Shown here one piece after another: positions 36,146 to 47,200 of a stretch of DNA of 64,000 nt. Both the position numbers and the translations under genes were made by a program. The notes beneath the pieces are model-generated. The model did not search any database and had not been told where the DNA came from. It saw only the letters and a program-made list of their open reading frames with translations. The stretch covers positions 860,788-924,787 of the forward strand of contig WMCF01000067.1 of assembly GCA_009792885.1 (NCBI GenBank), read 5' to 3'. The DNA comes from Eremophila alpestris peregrina (taxonomy: Eukaryota > Chordata > Aves > Passeriformes > Alaudidae). Position 1 is the stretch's first letter, and the number at the start of each line of letters is the position of its first letter.

Positions 36146-37149
36146 ATGAAATGGTCCCTCTTTTCTGCTGGTGGGGTCAGAGGAGCCCCCTCTGGTTTAC
36201 ACCCACGTGAGGGAGGCTGAGCCTGGCTGACTGCCGGGTTACATCGTGCTGCTGCCTCCAGTATGGCCCTGGTGATCTCTGGCCCGTGATTTTGAGCGAT
36301 TAAGTGCCAATTGAATGGTACAACATCCTCTTAAAAGTGCTGATGTGCTTGTTGCTTCCTGCTCAGAGCCAGAGCACCAGAGAGATGTAATCTGCCTTCT
36401 GGGGCTTTGCAAGCTGCCCTGCTTTCAGCTTGAAACCGTGTCAGAGGCAGATGGGGCTGGAGCAGAGAGAAAGCAGCAGCCTTGTGCTCTAGGTGCCTGC
36501 TCCTGGGGACAAGGGACACTGGTCCCTTGCAGAGAAGGTGCTTTTTCAGAAGGCCTGGGTCTGTCCTTCTTCCTTAGGGCACAGGATGGAGGCAAGGAGG
36601 ATTTAGGAGCACCAGTTCTCTAGGGGGCTGGAAGTGACTCTTGGCAGCTCTTTCGTGCCAACTGCGGCCTGATGGGCTGGCCCTCTTTGGGAAATAAACA
36701 CATTCTGTGTGCTGCTCTTGTGAGTGCCTCCAGGTGGGACCCCCCCACTTGGAGTTCGTCCTGCCAGGCTGGGGAGACTCGTCCGATGTCTGCCACTGCC
36801 ACCTCCGGTGTGTGGCCATGACAGTGACTGACGCGGGGGCACACGGGGCTGGCTCCGCTCCGACAGCAGCTGGGGTGTCCCCGGGCAGGAGCGTGGTGTG
36901 CTCTCCATGGCAGCCTCTTGCTGACGCTGCTGTCTCCGAAAAGTGCTCGCCACCGTCCCGTGAACAGAGCAGGGCTCTCGGGGGATACCTGCTCTCTGTG
37001 CCACCGGCTGCGCTGCGGGTTCAGGCCGTGCCTTCAGAACCGGGAGACCAGGTGGCCAGCGAGGGGCTACCACCGGCTCCCCAGGCTGACAAGCGGCCGG
37101 GGGCAGCGGGAGTGAGGCTGGTTTTTATGTTCCTTGTGTTGTTTTCCCT
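36146..37149. other. MLEC-UNC119B intergenic sequence
   Basis: About 1 kb of sequence that grows GC-richer toward the UNC119B promoter. Open frames on both strands here have no recognisable family and are judged spurious. Confidence 0.7.
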
Positions 37150-37292
37150 CAGGTAACTCCGCTTTCCCAGCTTTCCCTGTCCCGCTGCGTCCCCGGAGGG
37201 AGCCGCTGCCGCGCCGGCGGTGCCCGTGCGGGGCTCTGGGGTCACCCATCCGGGCGCGACCGGGGCGGGCCCTGCTGAGCTTCGGGCGCGGC

Positions 37293-37305
37293 GTTGCCAG
37301 GCAAC
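37293..37305. promoter_or_regulatory. UNC119B: RFX X-box in UNC119B promoter
   Basis: GTTGCC-A-GGCAAC is a perfect inverted repeat with a one-base spacer, extended by C and G to 15 bases. Its end lies 67 bases upstream of the start codon, a typical X-box position for cilium genes controlled by RFX factors. UNC119B is known to carry NPHP3 into cilia, which makes the site plausible. Confidence 0.7.
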
Positions 37306-37350
37306 GGCCCCCCGCCCCGCCTCGCGCTCCCATAGCTACCGAGGCGGGCG

Positions 37351-37361
37351 GCGGCCATCTT
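37351..37361 (-). promoter_or_regulatory. UNC119B: YY1 motif just upstream of UNC119B ATG
   Basis: On the minus strand this reads AAGATGGCCGC, a full match to the YY1 form AANATGGCNGC. It lies 11 bases before the ATG, the 5'UTR position where YY1 sites often occur in CpG-island promoters. Confidence 0.55.
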
Positions 37362-37371
37362 GGCAGCGGCC

Positions 37372-37579
37372 ATGAGCGGCTCCAGGGCGCGGGCGGCGGC
37401 GGCGGCGCCGGGGCCGGACAAGAAGCTGCCGCCGGGGTCCGCGGGGCCGCTCAGCCGCCTGCGGGGCCGACGCGGATCGGCCGAAGCGCCGCCACGCCAG
37501 CCCTGGACCGAGTCCGAGTTGTTGGCGCTGGAGACCGTCCGGCCCGAGCACGTCCTGGGGCTGTGCCGGGTGACGGAGA
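37372..37579 (+). CDS. UNC119B: UNC119B coding exon 1
   Basis: It encodes residues 1-69, from MSGSRARAAA to GLCRVTE, plus one base. The ATG is in a GCGGCC context. The donor is GTGAGT. The Ala/Arg/Pro-rich N-terminus is lineage-variable in this family. Confidence 0.95.
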
Positions 37580-40162
37580 GTGAGTGCGGGCCGGTCCCCG
37601 GAGCGGCGGGGGCTCTGCCGGCGGGGCCGGGCCGGGCCTTTGGCGTGGGGAGCGGCGGGGCCCGGCCCGGCGCCGCCGGCGGGGGGACGCGGCGGCTCGG
37701 GAGCGCTGACCGCGGCGGCTCGGGGTGCGCCCGCCGCCAGCTCCCGTACAACTTCCAGAAAGTTTGGGGGCTTTTGTGTTGTTTGTGGGTTTTGATTTGT
37801 TTGAGGCTTTTTCTTTTTTTTGTTTTTCCTGTGGGCTGCTGATCTCTGCTTTTCTGTCCCGATCGCATCCCTTTCTTGCTCTGCTACCTGGCACCTACCA
37901 TGCCTTTGTTTCTCACATCCTTAATTTTGTCCTGCTTTCATGAAGCTTCTGCAAAACAACGACCAGCATATATGTTATCGGGCTGGGGCTAACAAAAAAG
38001 GAAGTAAATTTGGTGAGTGGTCACAGGTGTTTTGAAATGTTACTATATTTTTTCTCTCTCTTATAGATTATTTATGCAAACCTGAGGACAACATTTACAA
38101 CATTGACTTCACCAGGTTTAAGATCCGGGACCTTGAAACTGGAACAGTACTATTTGAAATCGCCAAGCCATCTGCTTCAGGTACAGCATGCAAACTGCAC
38201 GGGTAGAGAGACTCAGAGAACTGAGAGGTTGCAATGCACGACCCATGCAAACCAAGCAGAGGGGTCCTTTGCTGTATGTCCTGATGATTAAATTCCTCCC
38301 CTTTAAGCATAGGATTGAGTTTATTACTGCTGAGAAACCTGTGATAAAATGTGATTATTGTTGGATGGGAGAGAACTGTCAACTGGCAATCTTCCTTTTT
38401 TGGACTGGTTATAATAGAGATTAGTTCATGTGCATTGGCAGTTGTGAGGGGGGGATATTCTGTGAGATTGAGGGAGGGTTGGCTCCAGTTCTGGAGCCAC
38501 CAAGGCTGGGCCAACTGTCACAGCAAGTCTTTTCTCTTTTACTTTGTGCCACTGTAAGTCTCAGACCAGTTATTAAATGTGTTTACATTCAGTACCTAAG
38601 CAGTAGGCAGCTTGCCCTGACACACCCACTAGCCAGTGTCACCTCAAGTGTACACTACGAGCAGAGTAACCCCAGGCTGGTGTGTTTTCTAGAGCACGAT
38701 GGAGAGGATGAGGATGACAGCAGTGAGCTGGACGCGAGTGCAGGTCGCTTTGTTCGGTACCAGTTCACCCCGGCGTTTCTCCGCCTGCGGACTGTTGGTG
38801 CAACGTGAGTATGAGTGATGGAAGGAAGGGAGAATTGGGTGTTCACAAAGTGTTACTTGACAGTTTATAACAAAACTGGGTTGAAGACACGGGAGAGCCA
38901 ATCTTAGACTACAAGTATCAAACACTCTGTAGAGAGCTCTTGTGTAGCCTCATGCCCAAGGCTCTGTTCTTCCCTGAATAGCCGTTTCTTTTCTGATTCT
39001 TCATGCAGAGTGGAATTCACAGTGGGAGAAAAGCCAGTGTCAAACTTCCGAATGATTGAGAGACATTACTTCCGAGATCGCTTGCTGAAGAACTTTGATT
39101 TTGATTTTGGCTTCTGCATCCCCAGTAGCAGGAACACATGTGAACACATTTATGAATTCCCTCAGCTCTCAGAAGACCTTAGTAAGTACCTCCTTTGCCA
39201 CACTGAGTGATGTTTTGTTTGTGTGTGCATCTGCTCATTCTCTCCCTTTATTTGTGAAAGAAGCTGTGACTGGGATTGAGGGGACAGGAACAAACAGATA
39301 CAGGTTCCCAGTTTACCGGTGTGTAATCTTGTCTGAATTAGAGATTTGTGCTACAAAGTCTCCTCCTTTGAAAATGAAAGCCTAAGACAACCTGTGCTAA
39401 GTCACAGGCTGCAAGAACTGATCAGAGTCACAAGGCTGACGTGCCTGATGCCTTGTAGTGTAGCCCAGAAGAAAACAAAACACTGAGGAAAGGGTATTTT
39501 TATAGCCACCCATCTGTTTTCTGCACTTGCTTGTTAGAGCTAGAGCCTCCTGCTTTGGAACAGAACTGGCTTTTCTCTGAGGTCTGTTTTTAACCCTGCT
39601 AAGATCTCTGCAAATACAAGATTGTGCAGAGTATATTTGACCTCAGGGGGTGGATAGAGCAAAGGCACAGGGGCCCTTCTGGGGCTGCCTGACTGTGGGG
39701 TATGTTTGGGGTTTTCATGCCGCCTGTGTACATGGGGGGAGTGCCACAAAAGGAGCTCCTTCTACTTACAGACCTGATGGCTGCTTGGCTCCACTCATGG
39801 CTCTGGCAGTTTCTGAGGTTGAGTGAGTTTACTTGATTCCCCTCTCTGTTTGCTTTTGACGGCACTTGTCCTGTGAATAGGAAGAAAGGAAAGGGCAGGC
39901 TGCAGCTTTTGAAGTTTGCTCAGCAGAGCAGTTTGCTTCTCTTCCTTGGGAAGGGCAGAGCATCAGCCTGGTAAATCCAGGAGTGGCAGAGTCCTTTTTA
40001 TCCTGCCTGTGGCTGGCTGTTGAATGTAATGGAGCTTTCTCTTCCACAGTCCGTCTGATGGTTGAAAACCCGTATGAGACGCGCTCGGACAGCTTTTACT
40101 TTGTGGACAACAAGTTGATTATGCACAACAAGGCCGACTATGCTTACAATGGAGGACAGTAA
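37372..40162 (+). CDS. UNC119B: UNC119B lipid-binding chaperone, five coding exons
   Basis: UNC119B binds N-myristoylated cargo such as NPHP3, carries it to the primary cilium and releases it on binding ARL3-GTP. Exons 37372-37579, 38067-38180, 38693-38804, 39009-39181 and 40050-40162 total 720 bases and encode 239 residues (human 251). The N-terminus is a variable Ala/Pro/Arg-rich tail (1-45). The PDE-delta-like beta-sandwich begins near residue 57 (RPEHVLGLCRVTE). An acidic loop at 108-121 (EHDGEDEDDSSELD) is a known variable region. It is followed by the conserved SAGRFVRYQFTPAFLRLRTV and KPVSNFRMIERHYFR segments, and the end DNKLIMHNKADYAYNGGQ. The paralogue UNC119 is less likely because the N-terminus, acidic loop and neighbours fit UNC119B. 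All splice sites are GT/AG. Confidence 0.97.
37580..38066 (+). other. UNC119B: UNC119B intron 1
   Basis: A 487-base intron. Its first 165 bases are CpG island and the end is T-rich. No feature inside. Confidence 0.9.
38067..38180 (+). CDS. UNC119B: UNC119B coding exon 2
   Basis: It encodes NYLCKPEDNIYNIDFTRFK through LFEIAKPSAS, the first strands of the beta-sandwich. Acceptor CTCTTATAG and donor GTACAG. Confidence 0.96.
38181..38692 (+). other. UNC119B: UNC119B intron 2
   Basis: A 512-base intron with GT/AG ends. No feature is recognised inside. Confidence 0.9.
38693..38804 (+). CDS. UNC119B: UNC119B coding exon 3 (acidic loop)
   Basis: It encodes the acidic loop and SAGRFVRYQFTPAFLRLRTV to GAT. 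The acceptor TTTTCTAG leads directly into it, and the donor is GTGAGT. Confidence 0.97.
39009..39181 (+). CDS. UNC119B: UNC119B coding exon 4
   Basis: It encodes VEFTVGEKPVSNFRMIERHY through EHIYEFPQLSEDL, the most conserved core of the lipid pocket. The donor is GTAAGT. Confidence 0.97.
39182..40049 (+). other. UNC119B: UNC119B intron 4
   Basis: An 868-base intron with GT/AG ends. No feature is recognised inside. Confidence 0.9.
40050..40162 (+). CDS. UNC119B: UNC119B coding exon 5 (C-terminus and stop)
   Basis: It encodes IRLMVENPYETRSDSFYFVD and on to ADYAYNGGQ, then TAA. Acceptor TTCCACAG. This is the conserved end of the UNC119 family. Confidence 0.97.
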
Positions 40163-41886
40163 TCATTCTGTCTGCTGTATGCTGTGATGCCCTTAACCAT
40201 TCCAGATATGCAGGAGTGGACTGGAGTTGCTGTCTCGTGCAACAAGGCTTCTTGCCAAACTTCTTCTCTGTGCATGAGGCTGAGAACGTGAAGCAAAGAC
40301 GACGGCTCCTGAACGGAAATCTTCCTGCAACACCTCTCTGTCTGACACTCAGCATATCCTGCCTCTCCTTCTCTGTTCCTGGCTGTCTTCTAATAACCTT
40401 GGTTAGGTCAGTGATCAGAGGCACTCTTAGACAATTCTTTCTCTTAGTCTTTTTAGTTAGGTTGCACCTTTAGTGCTTCTGATATTTCACCTCTTGGGTG
40501 AATATCCTTTTTCAACAGGTCAGATTGTTAAGCTATTTCTTAGCAGGAAAATCTTAACCCCTTCAAGTAGCCAGTGATGCTTGAAGAGCAGATCTTTTGT
40601 TCAGTTGGATAGATCATCTCTTCAGTCGCAGTGGTTTTGTTTGTGGCATGGCTGACATTGTTTTTTAGGGTGCATCCCAATATTCTCCAGTGGGAAAGAG
40701 ACTAATTCAGCTTCTAAGCAGTGCAGGAATATTCCATCTGCTTCTGGGGGCCTGAGCTGCCCCTAAAAACATTTAATCTCTGTTTTGCCAGAGATTTCAC
40801 TACAGATTTGAAATAGGGGGAAAAGGGGGCTATCCCTCTGATAGCATTTATGTTTGAGCTTTTGTGAGCTAACTGTTGAATTTTGGTGCTCAGGGATCAA
40901 CCTCAGAGCTGAAGTTTATCTCACTGTATTTACCATTTCTTCTTCTTCCCTTTGTAGGAATTTGGGCCCTTGCTACAGAATGTATTGCTTTTTAGGTGGA
41001 CAGCACATTGTCAGCCTGACTGGGGTGGAGTTGTCACTCTAGTGGGGCTTAGAGGAAAAGGGGAGAATGTGGAAAACGCCTTGAAAAATTATAGGAAGCA
41101 AAGCTTCCTAGGCTTCAGTCTATATTTGTAAACCTGACTGGTCTGTCAGAGTTGCTGTGAGCAGCACCAGCTCATTTTCTTTGTTGCAGTGGAGATATTA
41201 GTAGCTAAAAGCTTCCCAGGTCAGATCACTCAGTATTACAGAGTGGGGTCCTTGGGAAGTGAGAATGTTCATGGTTCTGTTTCATTGTTCCCATCACTGC
41301 TCTGCCGGCTCAGCTGCTTATTTAAGGTTTAGGAAGTCATGCTGCTGAGGTTGATACCACAGCTGTGTTTGGGATCTGGCAGTGAGAGATAACATCATGC
41401 CGTGGGAAGAGGAGGACCTGTGTCTTGCCAGTAGCTATGCTGGGGCCCAGCTCCCAACTGTGCAAAATCACAGCTATCAGAATCCTTTTTTGCCAGTTTT
41501 GCTGGCTCTTGAGACTGGTACTTCTCCTGTCCCCATGTTGGGCTGGTCGATTGTGTCTCTTGTTAGGGGAATTAGGTTGTGTCTAGGCTGGAGACCTTTC
41601 CTAATACTAGTTCCCTTTGTTCCTGAGGCAGTTAAAACCTAACTCTTTGATGGTTACCTGTTGTGTTAAGAGGGATTCAGTGTGGTCTGTGTTTTAGCAG
41701 GATTGAATGGGGTGGACATCAGAGCCTGGAGCCTATTAATGCACAGACAGCAATAGGAAACCACTGCCTTTACTTCCAGATTAGTGAAAGCAGCTTTGGC
41801 ATGGAACATCAGCTGGCATCAGAGTAAGCAGTGAGAGTGTGTGGGGTAGCAGCCATGAAAGAATCTCCAGCTCTTAGGAAGATACT

Positions 41887-41976
41887 TAATTATGATTAAC
41901 CACAACAAATGACCTGTTCTGGGTGGAGCATTAATCATGAGCAACCACAACAAATGTCTTGGGAATGTGGAGGGGC
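41887..41976. repeat. Two-copy tandem repeat, period 45 bases
   Basis: Two adjacent diverged units each contain AACCACAACAAATG (near 41899 and 41944) with the same flanking TAAT start and GTGGAG end. The duplication lies downstream of UNC119B, probably in its 3'UTR. Confidence 0.75.
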
Positions 41977-42508
41977 AAGGTCTGCCTGATGGAAAGATGA
42001 AGAACAATTCTGCCACCATCGATCCCCTCCAGCATCTCCACAGGCACTAAGGCAATCTTGTTTAGGATCTTCAGGATTAGTTAAAGATGCTGTTGAGGTG
42101 GAGCTCGAGATGCCTCTTGCAGTGGACACCTTCAGCAGCCCTCATGCTATGCTTCTGAGGTGGGAAGCATTTGCTTTACTCTGAGTTACTCAGAACAAGG
42201 CAGAACTGCCTGGAAGTGTATGCTTTTCATCCTGAAGTGTTCAGAATTAGTATCTGAAGACCCTACTAGTTATTCCCTGGCAAATTTTAGCATATTGACC
42301 TGAATTTTGTATGTGGTATAAATCCAGGTGCCTTTAAACGTTACTTTTATCACACTTTCTACGTGAAGCAACCTCTCGCTTTTCTTACGAGTGTGACGAT
42401 TCCCGTCTGTTTGGGAATGTCGCTGTAAAGGTTCCTCCAAGGCTCGTGACCAGGGCGGGCGGACACCGGCGGGGGCGCGCGCGGGATGGGGACGCGCACG
42501 GGGCGCGC

Positions 42509-42522
42509 GCGCCATCTAGCGG
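42509..42522 (-). promoter_or_regulatory. Candidate CTCF site between UNC119B and ACADS
   Basis: GCGCCATCTAGCGG fits 13 of 14 positions of the CTCF core written SYGCCMYCTRSTGG. It sits in an isolated GC/CpG-rich spot of about 110 bases in otherwise AT-richer sequence. Binding is inferred. Confidence 0.5.
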
Positions 42523-42658
42523 CTGCTGGCGGCGGGAGCGCGCTGCCGCCGTTGGGTCCCGTAGGAAAAGGGAATTCCTGTCCTTGGCCATCAGCAGAGA
42601 CGAGGACACGGCACTGAAGCGGTTGCTTTCACACTGGTGAATGTGTCAGCTATTCAGC

Positions 42659-42664
42659 AATAAA
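42659..42664 (+). terminator. UNC119B: Candidate poly(A) signal of UNC119B, AATAAA
   Basis: The first canonical hexamer found downstream of the UNC119B stop, about 2.5 kb away. A second one lies at 43592-43597. Which is used cannot be told from sequence. Confidence 0.4.
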
Positions 42665-44179
42665 AGGGAGAACTGCAGGAAAACCGGGAGACTCGCAGGC
42701 AGCAGTAGCACCCTGCGGGTTTCAGCTGAGTTTGTTTGCCAGATCAGAAGGTCTTTGCCCTAAAAGCATGCTGCAGGAAAAAGAAAGTCCCTACAAGAGG
42801 GCAACCCAGCACTGAAAAAGTTGATTGTAATCCAGAAAGTCAGGGATTTCCAAACTCATGTCTCTACTTTAGTAGCTTCCCTAGGATTCATTTTCTCTTA
42901 GGTACTTTCTATAAAGCCTCTTTTCCTAGTGGCAGGGATGATGTCTTAGGTAAACATGGTTTAGCAGACCAGTTTCCTTCTGGAGTGTGTGCTCTGGTGT
43001 TTTAATGATTGGTCAAAGCTACTCATGCCAGCAAGCTTGGAAGAAATTCCACTGGGATCACATCCTTGACAGGTGGATGGTCAGTCCTAGCCTGGTGCTG
43101 CAGGCAAAGGAGGTGCTTTCAGTGTCAGTTGGAGTTTGAGCAAGGGAAAAGGTCAAAGACTACTTCTCTCAGGTTGTGTGCTGAGTTGGAAAAAGAAAGA
43201 AGTTGGGACCATACTGAGTTCTGCTCAAAACTTCAAAAAGAAAGGGACCAAACCCACAAAATCCATAGCATGTTTTTTTCCAGTATTTGTCGTCTTAGTA
43301 CCAGGACCTCTTTTTCCCATTTTTGAGGCAAGGGCTTTGGATCCATGCCAGCAAACTTCCTGGAGAGCTATTTTCATACCTTGAGTGTGGAATACATACT
43401 GCACCTTGTGAAGGAAGGTTATCTCTTCTTGTATGGACTGGGTACTTCTCTCCTTGTCCTCTGTTTTTGATAGGAAGTGTCCTCCTTTGTGTGTGTACTT
43501 GAGGATTTTCAATGTATCTTGTTGCAGAGAAGCAGCAGCCTCTTCTCTGGTGCTTGGGGATGCTTATTCCATTATCTGAGGGTTCAGAAAGAATAAAACA
43601 AGTGTTTAGCAGTCAGAAATGAAGGAGGAAGGTGGTAGCAAAGCACTAAGGTCGAAATGTAGCAACTCTGCTTCTCAGCTCTGTGTTTCATCACAACGTC
43701 TTCAGCTGTTTCCCAGTCTTCTGTCCTGCTGTCCTGTGACACGGAGCTACTTAGTGCTGCCCCAGAGCCTGGCTCGCTGTTGGGTGTGACCCTCGGACAT
43801 AAAGTGCCATCTCGTGTCCTTGCCGAGGACAAGGCTGAGTGAGGGCAGCCTGGCGGAGTCAGCACCTCTTCCTCTGCAGCAGCAGGAAAATGAACACCAG
43901 CAAACGCCCTCTCTGCCTGCCTGGATCCCAGCGCTGTTACAGGACTTGTGTTTGTATCTCTCACGGTGTGGCCTTGGGGCTGCTGGCACGTGGACTCCTC
44001 TGTGCTGTCCCCCTCGGATCCCGCTCCCGTGGCCGTGGCGGTGGCGGGGGTGTCCCCGCGGTGCCGCTGTGTTTGTACCGCCGTGGTTTTGTCACCAGCA
44101 GTAGGAATAAAGGACCTTCCTTTCCTTTTACAATCCTTCCCTCCCCTCAGCTCTCCCGGCCCTGCCGGGGCGGGGCGGG

Positions 44180-44202
44180 CCGCTAGGGGGCGGCGCGTGC
44201 GC
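44180..44202 (+). promoter_or_regulatory. ACADS: CTCF-like and NRF1-like sites at ACADS promoter
   Basis: CCGCTAGGGGGCGG matches 13 of 14 positions of the CTCF core CCASYAGRKGGCRS. The following GCGCGTGCGC is the NRF1 core (11 of 12 positions of YGCGCRTGCGCR). It ends 16 bases before the ATG. NRF1 drives many nuclear genes for mitochondrial proteins, which fits ACADS. Confidence 0.55.
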
Positions 44203-44218
44203 GCTCCCTCAGGCGGCC

Positions 44219-44273
44219 ATGGCGGCGGCGGCGATGGCGGCGGCCGTGTCCCGCTGCGGCGGAGCTCCCCGGG
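44219..44273 (+). CDS. ACADS: ACADS coding exon 1 (targeting peptide)
   Basis: It encodes MAAAAMAAAVSRCGGAPR plus one base, a basic Ala-rich presequence. An in-frame second ATG at codon 6 could also serve. The donor is GTGAGG. Confidence 0.9.
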
Positions 44274-47200
44274 GTGAGGGCGGCGGGAGCGGCTGCGCTC
44301 TGCTGCGGCTGCTCGGGGGGGGCTGCGAGGCGGGCGGGAGGGGCGGGAAGGGGCCGCGGCCTGCGCGGGAGGTGGCGTCCCGGTGTCCTTCAGGGCCTGC
44401 CTGAGGCGAGTCCCCTCAGGCGCGGGAGTGGCGCCGGCCTTCGGCCGGGCCGGGGCCACGGGAAGGTGTCCCGGGGTCGGGGACGCTCAGAGCCCCTCAC
44501 GGGCCGGCGCCCACCCCTGGCCCGGTGTGAAGGGCAGCGGCGGCGCTGAGTGCCCTCCCCGCTTCCAGCGCTGGCCCTGCGGTGCCGCCGGCTGCACACC
44601 GTGTACCAGAGCGCGGAGCTGCCCGAGACGCACCAGATGCTGCGGCAGACGGTGCGGGACTTCGCGGAGAAGGAGCTGATGCCGCTTGCAGCGCAGCTGG
44701 ACAAGGAGCACCGCTTCCCGGCTGAGCAGGTGGGTGCGAGGGCTGGGATGGCACAGGCAGAGACCCCTTTCTGCTGCTCTGGAGCAGGACCACTCGGGCC
44801 AAGAAAAAGTGTACATCCAGCTCCGGTTTAGCAGAAAATTGAAGTTTAGACCATCTCGTTGCTTTGAATGTGGACGTTGGAATTCCCACAGGGCATTTCG
44901 AGCTCTTCACCCTTACTTGTGTTTCTCTGTATCTGGCTTTAGTACCACTGAGTTTTTAGTTCTCTTACTGACTTCCCTGTGAACTGTAATACAAATCATA
45001 GAATTGATTTATAAAATTAAATACTTTTACAGACTGCACGTAATGGTTTATGGTAAGGAAGCATAGATGATGTGAGTGCATTTCAGATGGTGGAAAGAAG
45101 TGATCAGGAGGTACATGGTGCTCATCCTCTGGGGCTGTGAATAAATTGAATATCCAGCCAAACCAGTGATTTCTCTTGTGGGAAGACACACCAGTGTGCA
45201 TGTTAAGCAATAAAATACAAAGCTCCAGCAAAATAGATCCTGGTACATTAGCCAAGAGACTTCAGGCAAGCACTGTTAGAGGCATGAGTTTTGTCACATT
45301 CCTCGTTCTAGTAAGGTATAAGGATGGTAGCCAGGAAAGTCACGCTTACTCTAAGGAGGAAAATAATTTTACTCCTTACTTTTCTCATTTGATTCTGAGT
45401 CTTTTGACTTGAATGTATAGGGGAAAATTCAAGATGCAAACAAGTGTTTAATAAGATGAAGCAACTTGCATAGAATCAATGGCTGTTTTGTTCATCTTCT
45501 GGATTTAATATGGAGGATTGGTGTTTTGGGTATCCACATAGGAGGGAAATTATGTATATAAAATTTCTCCCTGGTTCCTCTAAAAGCAAGCAGAAGCTTA
45601 TGGTTGCAAAGCAACGGGTCTAGCTGGGCAACTTGGGCTAGATTGCAATGTAACTAACAAAAAAATCCTCTGGGAAGTAAGATCTGGCTTTATTGGGAAT
45701 GAAAGAAATCACCTTGCACCACTGTTTTCTGCAGTCATTCATTCTGTAAAATTATTCCCTTGTGCAGTCCTAGGCTGAAGCCTCAGCAGACTCAAAGGTA
45801 AAGTTCTGATGATTTTTATCAGCTAGATTTCCCATTTCCACTGCAGGAGACTGCAAGGGTAGAGCTTTGGTGGGAGGCTGAGGAAATGCTGGTGGAGTTC
45901 TGTTTCCCTATTTCACCTTCAAAAGGCTCCCCCCTTCCCAGTGCTGAAGAGAGCTCTTTAAACAAGCAAGAGCCTAAACAGCAGTGACTGTGTCCAGCTC
46001 CTGCTGAAGTCACTGGGATCTGGGGACTCTCACCAGTTTGTTCAGATTCCCATTTCACCAGGAGTTGTGTGCATCTGTTCCTCTGCGTGTAGCCCTCTCA
46101 TGGTGTGTGTTGCTCTCCACGTGTGTGTCTGTATTTCTGGCACACTGGTGCTGCACAGGACGTGCCCTGTCCCTTCCCCTGTGCAGGTGAAGAAGATGGG
46201 TGGCTTGGGGCTGCTGGCCATGGATGTGCCAGAGAAGTACAAAGGAGCAGGCCTGGACTACCTGGCCTATTCCATCGCTGTGGAGGAGATCAGCAGGGGC
46301 TGTGCATCCACTGGCGTCATCGTCAGCGTTAACAACGTGAGTGCCAGGGGCAGTGAGCTGAGCTTACATGGCACAGGGTGTTTGGGAGAGGGGCTCCTGT
46401 GCTGGGTTCTGGTGTGTTGGAGAGCACATTAGGCAGTTACTCCATTGGTTGTACCTTCACGAGGCACTAACAACACTAAATTCTTAAAGTCCCTGTATTT
46501 AGGGCCAATACTCAAGTTTGGCTCAGAAGAGCAGAAGCACCAGTGGATCAGTCCCTTCACCAGTGGAGAGAAAATTGGATGTTTTGCCCTCAGTGAACCA
46601 GGTGATGAGACTGTTACCATCCCCGTTGCAAAGCCTGTGGTGTAGCTTCTTTCCTTGGTCAGGTTTAGGATGGACTTTCAGTCTTTGAAACTGGAACAGT
46701 TTGTAGAAGGGTGGTTTACAGCAGGTCTGTGTGAGTGAAGTCTCAGTACCCTAGGTATGAACTGTCATCCTATGGTCCTTGCTGAAAATACTCATTCCTG
46801 TGTGAGCAGAGCTCTGGACACATCCTGCACACATGGGCCTTTCCCTGTCCTGTGGGAGGGACAGTGGTGACACTGCCCCAGTTCAAGGGGTGCACGTGGG
46901 GTGCAGGTGGGAGGTGGGTTTGCCCCCAGTGTGTCACCCATCACCTGAGGTTTGTTTGCTGCTGCTTTGCTCAGGGAACGGCAGCGACGCGGGTGCAGCC
47001 TCCACTATGGCACGCCTGGATGGGGACGAGTGGGTTCTCAATGGCACCAAGGCCTGGATCACCAACGCCTGGGACGCCTCGGCCACCGTGGTGTTTGCTA
47101 CCACGGATAAATCCCTGAAGCACAAGGTGTGATAGTTTGTATCAGTCAGGAAAAAGGGCTGGGAGTGAAGGAGTTGTGGAGAAGCACTTTGCCACAGCTG

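Larger units (their letters stand above)
37150..37745. promoter_or_regulatory. UNC119B: CpG-island promoter of UNC119B
   Basis: A dense CpG block around the first exon with GC boxes (37261-37270 and 37310-37322), a perfect RFX X-box at 37293-37305 and a YY1 motif at 37351-37361. There is no TATA box. The edges are approximate. Confidence 0.85.
40163..43984. other. UNC119B 3'UTR and UNC119B-ACADS intergenic DNA
   Basis: The UNC119B 3'UTR begins here. I see no AATAAA or ATTAAA before 42659, so it may be about 2.5 kb (signal at 42659-42664) or about 3.4 kb (43592-43597). The stretch also holds a two-copy 45-base repeat (41887-41976) and an isolated GC-rich spot at 42450-42560 with a CTCF-like motif. 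No other gene is recognised. Confidence 0.6.
43985..44735. promoter_or_regulatory. ACADS: CpG-island promoter of ACADS
   Basis: A CpG-rich block covering the first two exons. Just before the ATG it has a CTCF-like core (44180-44193) overlapping an NRF1-like palindrome (44193-44202). No TATA box is at the expected place. The edges are approximate. Confidence 0.85.

Noticed and set aside
43584..44459. 291-codon open frame on the minus strand over the ACADS promoter
   Set aside because: Composition is driven by the CpG island, it overlaps the true first exon and shows no known domain.
45603..45615. GTTGC-AAA-GCAAC inverted repeat in ACADS intron 2
   Set aside because: It resembles an X-box but has A in place of the key C at the inner positions and lies far from any promoter.
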